Shown here one piece after another: positions 15,613-23,271 of a stretch of 32,238 nt of DNA. How positions within the stretch are numbered: the stretch's first letter is position 1; the number at the start of each line of letters is the position of its first letter. The DNA comes from Burkholderia sp. Ac-20379 (GTDB taxonomy: Bacteria > Pseudomonadota > Gammaproteobacteria > Burkholderiales > Burkholderiaceae). Location: NCBI RefSeq assembly GCF_017104645.1, contig NZ_JAAGPF010000059.1, forward strand, positions 1 to 32,238, read 5' to 3'. The translations under genes were made by a program, and so were the position numbers. The notes under the pieces were generated by a model that did not search any database, had not been told where the DNA came from, and was given only the letters and a program-made list of their open reading frames with translations.

Positions 15613-15983
15613 AGTGCGCGCAACGCATGACCGGGAGTGCCTTGCTCGAAGTGGCGATCGCAATGCTGTTGCTTGCGGGCGCAACGATTGCCGTGCTCGG
15701 TGCGCAACTCGCGATGCAGCGGGCGGCGTCCGAAGCCGCCGCGCGCATGAGGGCATTGCGCTTGGCCGACTCCTGGGCGGAGCTTGCGCGTAGCGGCAGT
15801 GAATCGACGATCGACCTCGGGCGTGCGTCGGAAGGTTTGCATGAAATGCGAATCGACACCATGGCGCGCGCTGCATTCGCGCAAGTCGAAGTGCGATGGA
15901 AAAGCACGGTGCCGGCGTCGATCGATGCCGGTTGCGGCAAGGCTTGCGTCTCGCTCGCCTTCTCGAACGAGAGCGAGCGATGA
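15609..15983 (+). CDS. pilV: Minor type IV pilin PilV-like
   Basis: A 124-residue prepilin. The leader of 9 residues ends MTG and is followed by SALLEVAIAMLLLAGATIAV, with Glu at +5 of the mature protein. The globular part is short, with one Cys pair (CGKAC) near the C-terminus. The ATG overlaps the fimT stop in ATGA (15609-15612), so translation is coupled. Assignment as PilV rests on gene order and on the PilV-like GxALLEV start; sequence similarity outside the N-terminal helix is low in this family. Confidence 0.75.
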   Translation: MKCAQRMTGSALLEVAIAMLLLAGATIAVLGAQLAMQRAASEAAARMRALRLADSWAELARSGSESTIDLGRASEGLHEMRIDTMARAAFAQVEVRWKSTVPASIDAGCGKACVSLAFSNESER

Positions 15984-16780
15984 AGCGGCCCCACATCGAG
16001 CAGGCGCATACGCTGATCGAGACATTGATCGCACTCGCGCTGGCGGCCTTCGTCATGGCCGCAGCCGTATCGCTTTACCGAGCGCAACGTAGCACGCACG
16101 GCGCGTCGCTCGACGGCATTCGGGCGCGCGATGCGGCGTCCACGGCGCTGGCATTGATCGCACAATCGGTGCGCATGGCCGGCTTCGTGCCGCTCGATGC
16201 GTCTGCCGGCACGGCGGTCGTGCCGGTGTTCGGATGTACGTCGGGGCGGCCGTCAGGGGATTCGGCGCGGCCCGGCTGCGCGGCTGCCACCGCCGATTCC
16301 GATGGCCTGCAAGCGCGCTATATCGGCGATGCGGTGTCGACCTGGCCGACCGCGAGCGGGCAGGCGACCGACTGCCTCGGGCAAGGCGTCGGCGCGCCAG
16401 CCGCGCGGCCGTTGATCGTCAATCGCTATTTCGTACGCAACCGCGGCGGCAGCAGCGAACCGGAACTCTATTGCGAGGGCAGTGGGCGGCCCGGCGTGGC
16501 GCAACCGCTTGTCGACGGCATCGAGAGATTGCGGATGCGTTACCGCATGCGGAACGACGTGGCATGGCGAGACGCCGCCGCGATTGCGGGTTCGGCGTGG
16601 GCGAGCGTGGTGGCTGTCGAGATTTGCGTCGAGGCGCGCGGTGCGGCTGCGTCAGGGGCCCGCCGCTATGTCGATTGCGATGGCCGGGTACGCGCGGTGC
16701 GAGATGGCCGGGGCCGCCGGATTGCGCGGCAATGGTTGTCGTTGCGAAACGGCATGGCCGCCGCAGGCGAGACGCGATGA
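15980..16780 (+). CDS. pilW: Minor type IV pilin PilW-like
   Basis: A 266-residue prepilin, the longest of the cluster as is usual for PilW. The leader MKRPHIEQA is followed by HTLIETLIALALAAFVMAAA. The residue before the predicted cleavage is Ala9 and not the usual Gly, while Glu at +5 is kept. A large Gly/Ala-rich domain with several Cys residues follows, including the PilW-typical segments LIAQSVRMAGFVPLD and VDGIERLRMRYRM. The ATG overlaps the pilV stop in ATGA (15980-15983). It should be part of the tip-associated minor pilin complex that primes pilus assembly. Confidence 0.8.
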   Translation: MKRPHIEQAHTLIETLIALALAAFVMAAAVSLYRAQRSTHGASLDGIRARDAASTALALIAQSVRMAGFVPLDASAGTAVVPVFGCTSGRPSGDSARPGCAAATADSDGLQARYIGDAVSTWPTASGQATDCLGQGVGAPAARPLIVNRYFVRNRGGSSEPELYCEGSGRPGVAQPLVDGIERLRMRYRMRNDVAWRDAAAIAGSAWASVVAVEICVEARGAAASGARRYVDCDGRVRAVRDGRGRRIARQWLSLRNGMAAAGETR

Positions 16781-17346
16781 GCCGGATCCGTTCTCTCCTT
16801 GCGCGCCGTCGCCGGGCCGAGCGCATGGCGGGCGCGGCCTTGCCGGGCGTGCTCGCGATCCTGTCCGCGATGCTCGTTGTCAGTGCGGGCGGTTTCGAGA
16901 TGTCGATGTCGGATGCACGCGCGGTGGGCGCTTACGCTTCGCGCAGCATCGCGTTTCACGCCGCCGAGGCCGCGCTCGATGCTTGCGAACGAAGCCTTGC
17001 CAGGCGTGTCGCCTTCGCCGCGCAGCCGATGCTGGCGTCGAACCTGCGGGGCGTCGCCGGCGAGCCGGATGGGTGGCGGCAACCCGGCGCGCTCGACGGC
17101 CCGGCGGCGCTGCATCCGTTTCCGAATTGGCCCGGTGCTGCGATGCCGCCGGCATGTCTGATCGAACGCTGGCCGCTCGCGTCGCATCCGCGTTGGCAAG
17201 CCTATCTGTTGACGGCGGCAGGCACCGGTGCGAAGCGCGCCACGCGCGTCTGGCTGCAGGCGCAGGTCGCCTTCGAAGGCGATGCGATGGTGGCGAGGCG
17301 ATGGCGGCATGTCGTTGCGGCGCCGTTCGATGAGGAGGCCTCGTGA
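16777..17346 (+). CDS. pilX: Minor type IV pilin PilX-like
   Basis: A 189-residue protein. A basic leader of 19 residues ends RMAG, followed by AALPGVLAILSAMLVVSAGG. The +5 Glu is absent, as is common in PilX. After the helix comes the family segment YASRSIAFHAAEAALDACE, matching the AFxAAEAAL signature of PilX. Cys residues suggest one disulphide. The ATG overlaps the pilW stop (ATGA at 16777-16780). It belongs to the same minor pilin complex. Confidence 0.78.
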   Translation: MSRIRSLLARRRRAERMAGAALPGVLAILSAMLVVSAGGFEMSMSDARAVGAYASRSIAFHAAEAALDACERSLARRVAFAAQPMLASNLRGVAGEPDGWRQPGALDGPAALHPFPNWPGAAMPPACLIERWPLASHPRWQAYLLTAAGTGAKRATRVWLQAQVAFEGDAMVARRWRHVVAAPFDEEAS

Positions 17347-17798
17347 TCCGGCCGTGCACACGCTGGCCGCGCTCGAACGATACGCGGGCCTTCACGCTGA
17401 TCGAGATGACGATCGTTCTGGCGGTTGTCGCCGTGATCGCGGCATTCGCGGTGCCGTCGTACCGGCGGCAGATCGAGCACGGTCATCGGCTCGCGGCCGT
17501 CACGGCGCTCTATCGCGCCGCGCACGATCTTGCCTCGCGCGGACGCGGCGAACCGGGCAGGCAGCCGGTCGAATTGGGCACGATTCCGGAGCAGGGCGCG
17601 CCGGTTTACCGGCTGACGGTTGAAGCAGTGGAATCGGGCGGCTATGTGCTGAGCGCAACGCCAACGCGGCAGGGGCCGATGGCAGCCGACCGCTGCGGCA
17701 GCTATCTGCTGCGCTCGGACGGTTCGCGAGCCAATCGGATGCCGGGCGATGAAACCGGCCCGGGAGAACCGCGGCCGGCGTGCTGGACGATGCGATGA
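17343..17798 (+). CDS. pilE: PilE-type minor pilin
   Basis: A 151-residue type IV pilin. It starts with GTG at 17343, overlapping the pilX stop (GTGA). The leader of 16 residues ends TRA, then FTLIEMTIVLAVVAVIAAFA, so the -1 position is Ala16 where Gly is the rule; Glu at +5 is present. The globular domain has the common pilin tail pattern, with GYVLSATPTRQGPMAADRCG and a final Cys near the C-terminus (C-x3-R) that could close the D-loop. Because it is encoded last in a minor pilin operon, it is more likely a minor pilin (PilE) than the major PilA subunit. A GC-rich hairpin follows. Confidence 0.8.
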   Translation: MIRPCTRWPRSNDTRAFTLIEMTIVLAVVAVIAAFAVPSYRRQIEHGHRLAAVTALYRAAHDLASRGRGEPGRQPVELGTIPEQGAPVYRLTVEAVESGGYVLSATPTRQGPMAADRCGSYLLRSDGSRANRMPGDETGPGEPRPACWTMR

Positions 17799-17801
17799 AA
17801 G

Positions 17802-17826
17802 GGCGCCGGCGCGACACGCCGGCGCC
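17802..17826. terminator. GC-rich hairpin between convergent operons
   Basis: GGCGCCGGCG (17802-17811) pairs perfectly with CGCCGGCGCC (17817-17826) around CGACA. There is no T-run on the plus strand; on the minus strand it is followed by CTTTC only. It sits between the pilin operon and the convergent DUF3318 gene, so a terminator role is likely but not of the classical intrinsic type. Confidence 0.5.
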
Positions 17827-17833
17827 GGGCGGA

Positions 17834-18334
17834 TCAGGGCGTGCCGCTGTCTTTTTGCGTGACGCGATGCGCGCCGGTGGCGGCACCGCCGGCCTTGATC
17901 GCTTCCGCCGCGGTCTTGTCGCGCTGGGCGCCGCGCCAGATCTGGTAGGCCTCCCACACGGCGAAGCCGACGGAGCCCCATTTCAGGGCGGGGCCGGCGC
18001 CTTTGGCGACCAGCGAGCGCACCGGCTTGGCGAGCACGGCCGATGCCAGCGAGCTGACGAGCGGATATTGGCTGACGATCGAACCGAGGCTCGCGTTGAT
18101 GCCCTTCGCGGAGCGGCCCAGCGAGCCGCCCGAAAAGCCGGGCATCAGCAGCTTCAGCCAGCGGAAGTGCGTCACGGCCTGGCGCAGTTCAGCGCCGGCT
18201 TCGGCCAGTTCGAGGCGTTCGACGTCCGAGCGCAGGATCAGCAACTCCTTGCGCAACGCACGGTACTGCGTGGGACTGAGCCGCCGCCGCGAACGCGGCT
18301 GGCGGAACGGATCGTCCGAGGCGGATGGGTTCAT
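17834..18334 (-). CDS. DUF3318-type hypothetical protein
   Basis: A 166-residue protein, last gene of a minus-strand trio. The N-terminus is Arg-rich and disordered-looking, followed by a charged helix (LRKELLILRSDVERLELAEA, about residues 26-45) and weakly hydrophobic stretches (about 80-105 and 115-130, WGSVGFAVWEAYQIW) that may associate with the membrane. The pattern LxxLRxxVERxELAEAGAELR is what I associate with DUF3318 proteins of Burkholderiales; function unknown. It starts 20 bases after the holin-family gene and is almost certainly co-transcribed with it. Confidence 0.7.
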   Translation of the reverse strand: MNPSASDDPFRQPRSRRRLSPTQYRALRKELLILRSDVERLELAEAGAELRQAVTHFRWLKLLMPGFSGGSLGRSAKGINASLGSIVSQYPLVSSLASAVLAKPVRSLVAKGAGPALKWGSVGFAVWEAYQIWRGAQRDKTAAEAIKAGGAATGAHRVTQKDSGTP

Positions 18335-18354
18335 GGCGCGTGGGCGTGAGGTGG

Positions 18355-18744
18355 TCAGGGCTTGCCGCGAAACAGTTCGCGGTCCTTTTCGAGCTCGTGC
18401 AGCGTGGCCTCGAAGACGCTCGGCGCCTCGCGAAGGCCGCTGCGGGCCTTGAGCCCGCAGATCAGCGCGCCGATCGCGTAGATCGCCGTGATGCCGGCCA
18501 GCGATTGCCAGCGGTAGGTGTCCCAGAAGGCGATCGCGATCAGCACGGTCATGCTGATCAGGGCCATCGTGGCGAGCATCATCGCGCCGAGGCCGAGGAA
18601 CAGCACGCCGATCAGGCGCTCTTTTTCCTCTGCGAGCTCGATCCCGACGAGTTCCAGCCGGGTTTGCAGGAGCGCGAATACGGACCCGAGCAGGCGGCGC
18701 AACGGACCGTGTGCTGAATGGAGCGGTGGCGTATCTGTCGTCAT
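18355..18744 (-). CDS. Phage holin family (YqjE-type) membrane protein
   Basis: A 129-residue inner-membrane protein with an amphipathic N-terminal helix (LLGSVFALLQTRLELVGIEL, about 18-37) and two transmembrane segments (about 46-72 and 80-97). This is the layout of the Phage_holin_3_6 family that includes E. coli YqjE. Despite the name these are chromosomal stress-related proteins and not lysis genes. It lies between a DUF883 (YqjD/ElaB) gene and a DUF3318 gene, paralleling the yqjD-yqjE order of E. coli. The 112-base gap upstream is GC-rich and contains no clear Shine-Dalgarno. Confidence 0.82.
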   Translation of the reverse strand: MTTDTPPLHSAHGPLRRLLGSVFALLQTRLELVGIELAEEKERLIGVLFLGLGAMMLATMALISMTVLIAIAFWDTYRWQSLAGITAIYAIGALICGLKARSGLREAPSVFEATLHELEKDRELFRGKP

Positions 18745-18856
18745 GGATGGGGCGCTTGCGCGTGCAGGAGGCGGCGGGCCGAAGCCGACCGGCGCGAAGG
18801 ACGCCGGCCGGCCCGGCAGCGGGACGCGGCGCCGCTCGCGGGCGCCGCGGTGGAAC

Positions 18857-19159
18857 TTACTTGCGGTTGATCAGCAGGCCGATCAGCACGCCGACGCCGG
18901 CGGCGATGCCGATCGAGGTCCACGGATGCTCGTGGACGTAGTCGTCGGTGGCGCGCACGGCTTTCTTGCCCTTCTCGACCACCACAACCTGAACGTCGGC
19001 GGCCTTTTCCTTCGCCTGCTTGAGGCGCGACAGCGCCTTTTCGCGAAGTTCCGACGCGCGATCGCCCGTGCTGGCTGCTGCTTGCTTCAGCAGGTCTTCC
19101 GCATCCGCGAGAACGGTTTTGATATCCGACATCAGTTTCTCCTTGTTGATTTCCGACAT
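18857..19159 (-). CDS. DUF883 (YqjD/ElaB family) ribosome-associated-type membrane protein
   Basis: A 100-residue protein with a long charged amphipathic helix (about residues 8-75) and a single C-terminal transmembrane anchor (WTSIGIAAGVGVLIGLLINRK, given in part; about residues 80-98). In E. coli, the DUF883 proteins YqjD, ElaB and YgaM are inner-membrane anchored, bind ribosomes and are made in stationary phase. Two in-frame ATGs each have a Shine-Dalgarno: 19159 (GGGAG, spacing 5) and 19132 (AAGGAG within the first codons). I chose 19159 because the extra nine residues (MSEINKEKL) resemble homologues. It heads the yqjDE-like trio. Confidence 0.85.
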   Translation of the reverse strand: MSEINKEKLMSDIKTVLADAEDLLKQAAASTGDRASELREKALSRLKQAKEKAADVQVVVVEKGKKAVRATDDYVHEHPWTSIGIAAGVGVLIGLLINRK

Positions 19160-19488
19160 TGCAACTCCCTATGTGCAGAGGTACCGCATAGCCGACATCC
19201 TAGCGAAACCCGTGCCCGCTGGCGAGCAAGGGGAGCCGGATCTCGGCAGAGGCCCGCCAGAGGGGACGACGGGCCATGGTAAACGACTGGCGATAAAAGG
19301 AGGGAGTGAATCGCTTGCGAAAAAGTTTCCCCAAACTTTCAATCTGCCGGGAAAAAATGACAAAACATCATGACGATCTGACGGAATAATCGTTGCCCGA
19401 ACAGCCCGTTGACGTAAGCTTGAGGTTTGGCTGCGCGCGCTCGGCGCCCGGCTGCAACCCACCGGTTCATCCATCCAGGAGGAGCAAC
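19160..19488. promoter_or_regulatory. Divergent intergenic region, candidate peroxiredoxin promoter
   Basis: This 329-base gap lies between the divergent DUF883 and peroxiredoxin genes. Its central part (about 19270-19400) is AT-richer than average. A plus-strand promoter candidate is TTGCGA (19315-19320), 17 bases, TTCAAT (19338-19343), each box matching four of six consensus bases. No obvious OxyR site was recognised by eye. Confidence 0.4.
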
Positions 19489-20127
19489 ATGAGTCTACGT
19501 CTTGGCGATATCGCACCCGACTTCGAGCAGGATTCGAGCCTCGGCCACATCAAATTCCACGAGTGGCTCGGCGACAGCTGGGGCGTCCTGTTCTCGCACC
19601 CGGCCGACTATACGCCGGTGTGCACGACCGAACTGGGCCTGACCGCGAAGCTCAAGGGCGAGTTCGAGAAGCGCAACGTGAAGGCCATCGCGCTGTCGGT
19701 CGACAGCGCCGAGTCGCACAAGGGCTGGATCGGCGACATCAACGAAACGCAATCGACGAACGTCAATTTCCCGATTCTCGCCGATGCCGACCGCAAGGTT
19801 TCGCAGTTGTACGACATGATCCATCCGAACGCGAACGAAACGCTGACCGTGCGTTCGCTGTTCGTCATCGATCCGAACAAGAAGGTGCGCCTGACCATCA
19901 CCTATCCGGCCAGCACCGGCCGCAATTTCGACGAAGTGCTGCGCGTCATCGATTCGCTGCAACTGACCGACAACTACAAGGTCGCCACGCCGGGCAACTG
20001 GAAGGATGGCGACGACGTCGTGATCGTGCCGTCGCTGAAGGACGAGGAAGAGCTGAAGCAGCGCTTCCCGAAGGGCTACAAGGCCGTGCGCCCGTATCTG
20101 CGCCTCACGCCGCAGCCGAACAAGTGA
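19489..20127 (+). CDS. 1-Cys peroxiredoxin (Prx6 type)
   Basis: A 212-residue peroxiredoxin of the Prx6/1-Cys group that reduces hydrogen peroxide and organic peroxides in the cytoplasm. The active site is PADYTPVCTTE with peroxidatic Cys45. It is the only cysteine in the protein, so there is no resolving Cys and an external thiol must recycle it. The long C-terminal arm (after about residue 165, PGNWKDGDDVVIVPS) is characteristic of Prx6. AGGAGGAG lies just upstream of the ATG at 19489, ruling out the longer in-frame extension. A 15-bp terminator follows. The gene stands alone. Confidence 0.94.
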   Translation: MSLRLGDIAPDFEQDSSLGHIKFHEWLGDSWGVLFSHPADYTPVCTTELGLTAKLKGEFEKRNVKAIALSVDSAESHKGWIGDINETQSTNVNFPILADADRKVSQLYDMIHPNANETLTVRSLFVIDPNKKVRLTITYPASTGRNFDEVLRVIDSLQLTDNYKVATPGNWKDGDDVVIVPSLKDEEELKQRFPKGYKAVRPYLRLTPQPNK

Positions 20128-20167
20128 TCGCCGCGGCCGCGTTGCGCGGCCGGCCGGCGCGGCAATG

Positions 20168-20207
20168 AAAACGGGCATCGCAAGCCACGCTGCGATGCCC
20201 GTTTTTT
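20168..20207. terminator. Strong bidirectional Rho-independent terminator
   Basis: AAAACGGGCATCGCA (20168-20182) pairs perfectly with TGCGATGCCCGTTTT (20191-20205) around an 8-base loop, followed by more T (TTTTTT at 20202-20207). It separates the convergent peroxiredoxin and glutaryl-CoA dehydrogenase genes. Confidence 0.92.
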
Positions 20208-20220
20208 ATCGGGGCTGCGA

Positions 20221-21408
20221 TCAGAAGAACGCCTGGATGCCCGTCTGCGCGCGGCCGAGGATCAGCGCATGGATGTCGTGCGTGCCCTCGTAGGTGTTCA
20301 CCACCTCGAGATTGACGAGATGGCGCGCCACGCCGAACTCGTCCGAGATGCCGTTGCCGCCCAGCATGTCGCGCGCGAGCCGCGCGATGTCGAGCGCCTT
20401 GCCGCACGAATTGCGCTTCATGATCGAGGTGATCTCGACGGCCGCCGTGCCTTCGTCCTTCATGCGGCCGAGCCGCAGCACGCCTTGCAGGCCGAGCGTG
20501 ATTTCGGTCTGCATGTCGGCCAGCTTCTTCTGGATCAACTGATTGGCGGCGAGCGGCCGGCCGAACTGCTGGCGATCGAGCACGTACTGGCGCGCCGTGT
20601 GCCAGCACGATTCGGCCGCGCCCAGCGCGCCCCAGGCGATGCCGTAGCGCGCCGAATTCAGGCAGGTGAACGGGCCGCGCAGGCCGCTCACGTTCGGCAG
20701 CAGGTTCTCCTCGGGCACGAACACCTCGTCGAGCACGATCTCGCCGGTGATCGACGCGCGCAGGCCCACCTTGCCGTGGATCGCCGGCGCGCTCAGCCCC
20801 TTCCAGCCTTTTTCGAGAATGAAGCCGCGGATCGTGTCGCGGCCTTCTTCGTCGAGCTTGGCCCACACCACGAACACGTCGGCGATCGGCGAGTTCGTGA
20901 TCCACATCTTCGCGCCCGACAGCGCATAGCCGCCGGCCACCTTCTTCGCGCGCGTGACCATGCTGCCCGGGTCGGAGCCGTGATTCGGCTCGGTCAGGCC
21001 GAAGCAGCCGATCCATTCGCCGGTCGCGAGCTTCGGCAGATATTTCTGCTTCTGCGCTTCCGAGCCGAATTCGAAGATCGGCACCATCACGAGCGACGAC
21101 TGCACCGACATCATCGAGCGATACCCGGAATCGACGCGCTCCACCTCGCGCGCGATCAGCCCGTAGCTGACGGCGTTCAGGCCGGGGCCGCCGTATTCCT
21201 CGGGGATCGTCGGGCCGAGCAGGCCGATCTCGCCCATCTCGCGGAAGATCGCCGCATCGGTTTTTTCGTGACGGAACGCCTCGGTCACGCGCGGCATCAG
21301 CTTGCCCTGCGCGTAGGCATGCGCGGCGTCGCGGATCATCCGTTCGTCGTCGGCCAGTTGCTGGTCGAGCAGCAGCGGGTCGTCCCAGTGGAAAGCGGCA
21401 GCAGCCAT
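20221..21408 (-). CDS. gcdH: Glutaryl-CoA dehydrogenase
   Basis: A 395-residue acyl-CoA dehydrogenase that converts glutaryl-CoA to crotonyl-CoA plus CO2 in lysine, tryptophan and glutarate breakdown, passing electrons to ETF. The catalytic base is E374 in [17 protein letters not shown], identical in type to the human enzyme. Arg97 in [15 protein letters not shown] corresponds to the arginine that binds the glutaryl carboxylate and distinguishes this enzyme from ordinary acyl-CoA dehydrogenases. FAD-binding blocks [14 protein letters not shown] and [17 protein letters not shown] are intact. The start at 21408 has AAGGAG close upstream. It is divergent from an IclR regulator with a shared operator region. 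Confidence 0.95.
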   Translation of the reverse strand: MAAAAFHWDDPLLLDQQLADDERMIRDAAHAYAQGKLMPRVTEAFRHEKTDAAIFREMGEIGLLGPTIPEEYGGPGLNAVSYGLIAREVERVDSGYRSMMSVQSSLVMVPIFEFGSEAQKQKYLPKLATGEWIGCFGLTEPNHGSDPGSMVTRAKKVAGGYALSGAKMWITNSPIADVFVVWAKLDEEGRDTIRGFILEKGWKGLSAPAIHGKVGLRASITGEIVLDEVFVPEENLLPNVSGLRGPFTCLNSARYGIAWGALGAAESCWHTARQYVLDRQQFGRPLAANQLIQKKLADMQTEITLGLQGVLRLGRMKDEGTAAVEITSIMKRNSCGKALDIARLARDMLGGNGISDEFGVARHLVNLEVVNTYEGTHDIHALILGRAQTGIQAFF

Positions 21409-21421
21409 GTTATCTCCTTGC

Positions 21422-21450
21422 TTGACTGAAGTTCCGCTGTGCGGAACAAT
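21422..21450 (+). promoter_or_regulatory. iclR-type gene promoter overlapping the IclR operator
   Basis: TTGACT (21422-21427) and AACAAT (21445-21450) are spaced by exactly 17 bases, upstream of the regulator start at 21483. The palindrome at 21431-21447 occupies the spacer and enters the -10, so a bound repressor would block this promoter directly. Confidence 0.55.
21431..21447. promoter_or_regulatory. Perfect palindromic operator in the gcdH/iclR divergent region
   Basis: GTTCCGC-TGT-GCGGAAC is a perfect inverted repeat (7-base arms, 3-base spacer) 23 bases upstream of gcdH and 36 bases upstream of the regulator gene. Its size and symmetry suit an IclR-family dimer. Control of both genes by the adjacent regulator is the simplest inference. 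Confidence 0.7.
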
Positions 21451-21482
21451 GTTTTGCAAATCGACGACCAGTGTAGCACCGT

Positions 21483-22271
21483 ATGCATTCACCTCATCCC
21501 GATCCGGCGCTCGACGCGCGCAAATTCGTCACGGCGCTCGCGCGTGGCCTCGATCTGCTGCGCGCGTTCCGGCCCGGCGAAACGCTGCTCGGCAATCGCG
21601 ATTTCGTCGAGCGCACCGGCTTGCCGAAGGCGACCGTGAACCGGCTCGCCTACACGCTCACGGTGCTCGGCTATCTGCGCTTCGACGACGCGGCAGGCAA
21701 GTACGCGCTCGACGCCGGCGTGCTGTCGCTCGGCTATGCGCTGCTGTCCGGCGCCGGCGCGCTCGACGTGGCGCGCCCGCACATGCAGGCGCTCGCGCGC
21801 GAGATCGGCGCGGCCGTCTCGCTCGGCTGCCGCGACGGCCTCGACATGATCTACCTCGAAACGATCCGCAGCGAGACGGCGCTGACGCTGGGCCTGGCCG
21901 CCGGTTCGCGACTGTCGATGCTGACCAGCTCGATGGGGCGCGCCTACTTGGCCGTGCAGCCGGCCGACGCGCGCGCGGCGCTGCTGGCGGAGCTGAAGCT
22001 CGGCGTGACGCCGGCGCGCGCGGCCGCGTCGCGGGTGGCGGCGGCCGAGCGTGCGCTGGCCGATTTCGCGAGCGACGGCTGCTGCTATTCGTTCCGCGAC
22101 TGGCACGACGACGTGAACGCGGTGGCCGTGCCGTATCGCGAACCGCGCGAGGGGCGCTGGCTGATCCTCAGTTGCAGCGGGCCGGCGTCGTCGATGGGGG
22201 AGGAGGTGTTTCGCAAGCGCATCGGGCCGAAGCTGCGCACGCTGGCGCAGCGGCTCGGCGAGCCGGGCTGA
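21483..22271 (+). CDS. IclR-family transcriptional regulator (likely regulator of gcdH)
   Basis: A 262-residue regulator with an N-terminal winged helix-turn-helix (about residues 15-75; recognition region [20 protein letters not shown]) and a C-terminal IclR effector-binding domain (about 90-255) with [13 protein letters not shown] and [11 protein letters not shown]-like signatures ([13 protein letters not shown]) and the closing [14 protein letters not shown]. It is divergent from gcdH across 74 bases containing a perfect palindrome, so it most likely controls gcdH in response to a glutarate or lysine/tryptophan catabolite, and itself. The effector is not known from sequence. Confidence 0.9.
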   Translation: MHSPHPDPALDARKFVTALARGLDLLRAFRPGETLLGNRDFVERTGLPKATVNRLAYTLTVLGYLRFDDAAGKYALDAGVLSLGYALLSGAGALDVARPHMQALAREIGAAVSLGCRDGLDMIYLETIRSETALTLGLAAGSRLSMLTSSMGRAYLAVQPADARAALLAELKLGVTPARAAASRVAAAERALADFASDGCCYSFRDWHDDVNAVAVPYREPREGRWLILSCSGPASSMGEEVFRKRIGPKLRTLAQRLGEPG

Positions 22272-22284
22272 GCGGGAAACATGG

Positions 22285-22452
22285 AGACGCGCCGGGCCGT
22301 CGCGGCCCCGGCGCGCGAGCCTGATTCAGGTCGGACCGAGCGGGAAGCAACGAGATGCGTCGCGCCACCAAGGCCGCGGCGTGCGCGCCGGTTTCCGGCT
22401 GGTACGAGCGGGACGCCGCAAGACGCGCCGGGCCATCAGGGCCGCGGCGCGC
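22285..22452. repeat. Three degenerate tandem hairpin repeats, period about 68 bases
   Basis: AGACGCGCCGGGCC followed by a GC-rich inverted half occurs at 22285-22316 and again at 22421-22452. A diverged middle copy (GAGATGCGTCGCGCC and on) begins near 22352, giving a spacing of about 68 bases. Each unit can fold back on itself (for example GCGCCGG with CCGGCGC in the first). The block fills most of the gap between the convergent IclR and EAL genes and may act as a termination region. Confidence 0.5.
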
Positions 22453-22461
22453 AAGTCGGGC

Positions 22462-23271
22462 TCAAACGTGCGCGGGCTGCGCGAACACCGGCCCTTGCAT
22501 GAGCCGCACGTCGTACTGACGCAGCAGCGAGAACTGCGTTTCATCGGACACCTGATCGAAAATGATCGGAATCCTCATGCGCTGCGCGTAGCCGACCAGC
22601 GCCTTCACCATGCCGTCGCGCAACGCGACGGTCGCATCCATCTTGATGTAGTCCGGCCGCGCCAGTTCCGATTCGACGGCGAGGATCCGCCCCGGATCGG
22701 GCAGCTTGTCGGCCACCTTGAAGCCGTGATGCTGATAGCTCTGGGTCAGATAGCCGACGAACGTCTTGTGCGCGACGGCGGCGGCCGGCAGCTCGATCAC
22801 GATGCGCTCGGGGTTGATGCCGAACTGACGCAGCACGGCGCCGAAATGCTTGCCGTGATCGTATTTGACGCTCTTGAGCAGCCGTTCGTGCACGCGCAGG
22901 AACAGCAGCCCGTGGCGCTGCGCGCCGAAGAAGTTGATCGCGTGCAGCGCGCGCGAGAGGCGGTCGAACTCCACCAGCAGCGTGTCCTCGCCGATCGCCT
23001 CGAACGGGTCGAGCGGCACGTCGCTCTCCGAACTGAGCACCGCCTGGAAACCGAGCTCGTCGCCGTAGCGCTCGATCGCGTCGGCGAACGACGACGACTG
23101 CGGCGCGCCGGGCATCGTCACGTCGTAGATCGGTTGATAGCTGCTGCCGAGCGTCATGCCGGGCAGATTGGCGATGGCCGCGTTGCCGCCCGGGGCCAGC
23201 GCGAGATGCTCGCGCAGATAAGGCCGGGCGCCGGCGCGTTCGACCAGTTCGGGGATGGTGAGCGGGATCAT
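22462..23271 (-). CDS. Degenerate EAL-domain protein (probably not an active c-di-GMP phosphodiesterase)
   Basis: A 269-residue protein with the overall EAL fold order but lost catalytic motifs. SYQPIYD (44-50) is recognisable. The EAL signature position reads QAV (76-78), the usual LElTE reads IVIELPA, no DDFGTG is found, YIKMD (208-212) survives, and the EGVE loop reads FDQVS. Family ending QGPVFAQP (259-266) is kept. Loss of the metal-binding Glu and Asp residues argues against hydrolysis. A role as c-di-GMP sensor or protein-interaction domain is inference. Start is uncertain: ATG codons at 23271 and 23322 both lack a Shine-Dalgarno; 23271 matches where homology-like sequence starts. It is divergent from the MFS gene. 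Confidence 0.75.
   Translation of the reverse strand: MIPLTIPELVERAGARPYLREHLALAPGGNAAIANLPGMTLGSSYQPIYDVTMPGAPQSSSFADAIERYGDELGFQAVLSSESDVPLDPFEAIGEDTLLVEFDRLSRALHAINFFGAQRHGLLFLRVHERLLKSVKYDHGKHFGAVLRQFGINPERIVIELPAAAVAHKTFVGYLTQSYQHHGFKVADKLPDPGRILAVESELARPDYIKMDATVALRDGMVKALVGYAQRMRIPIIFDQVSDETQFSLLRQYDVRLMQGPVFAQPAHV

Noticed and set aside
18355-18744. Phage remnant suggested by the holin-family name
   Set aside because: The protein is of the chromosomal YqjE type, beside a DUF883 gene as in E. coli yqjDE, with no endolysin or other phage genes.
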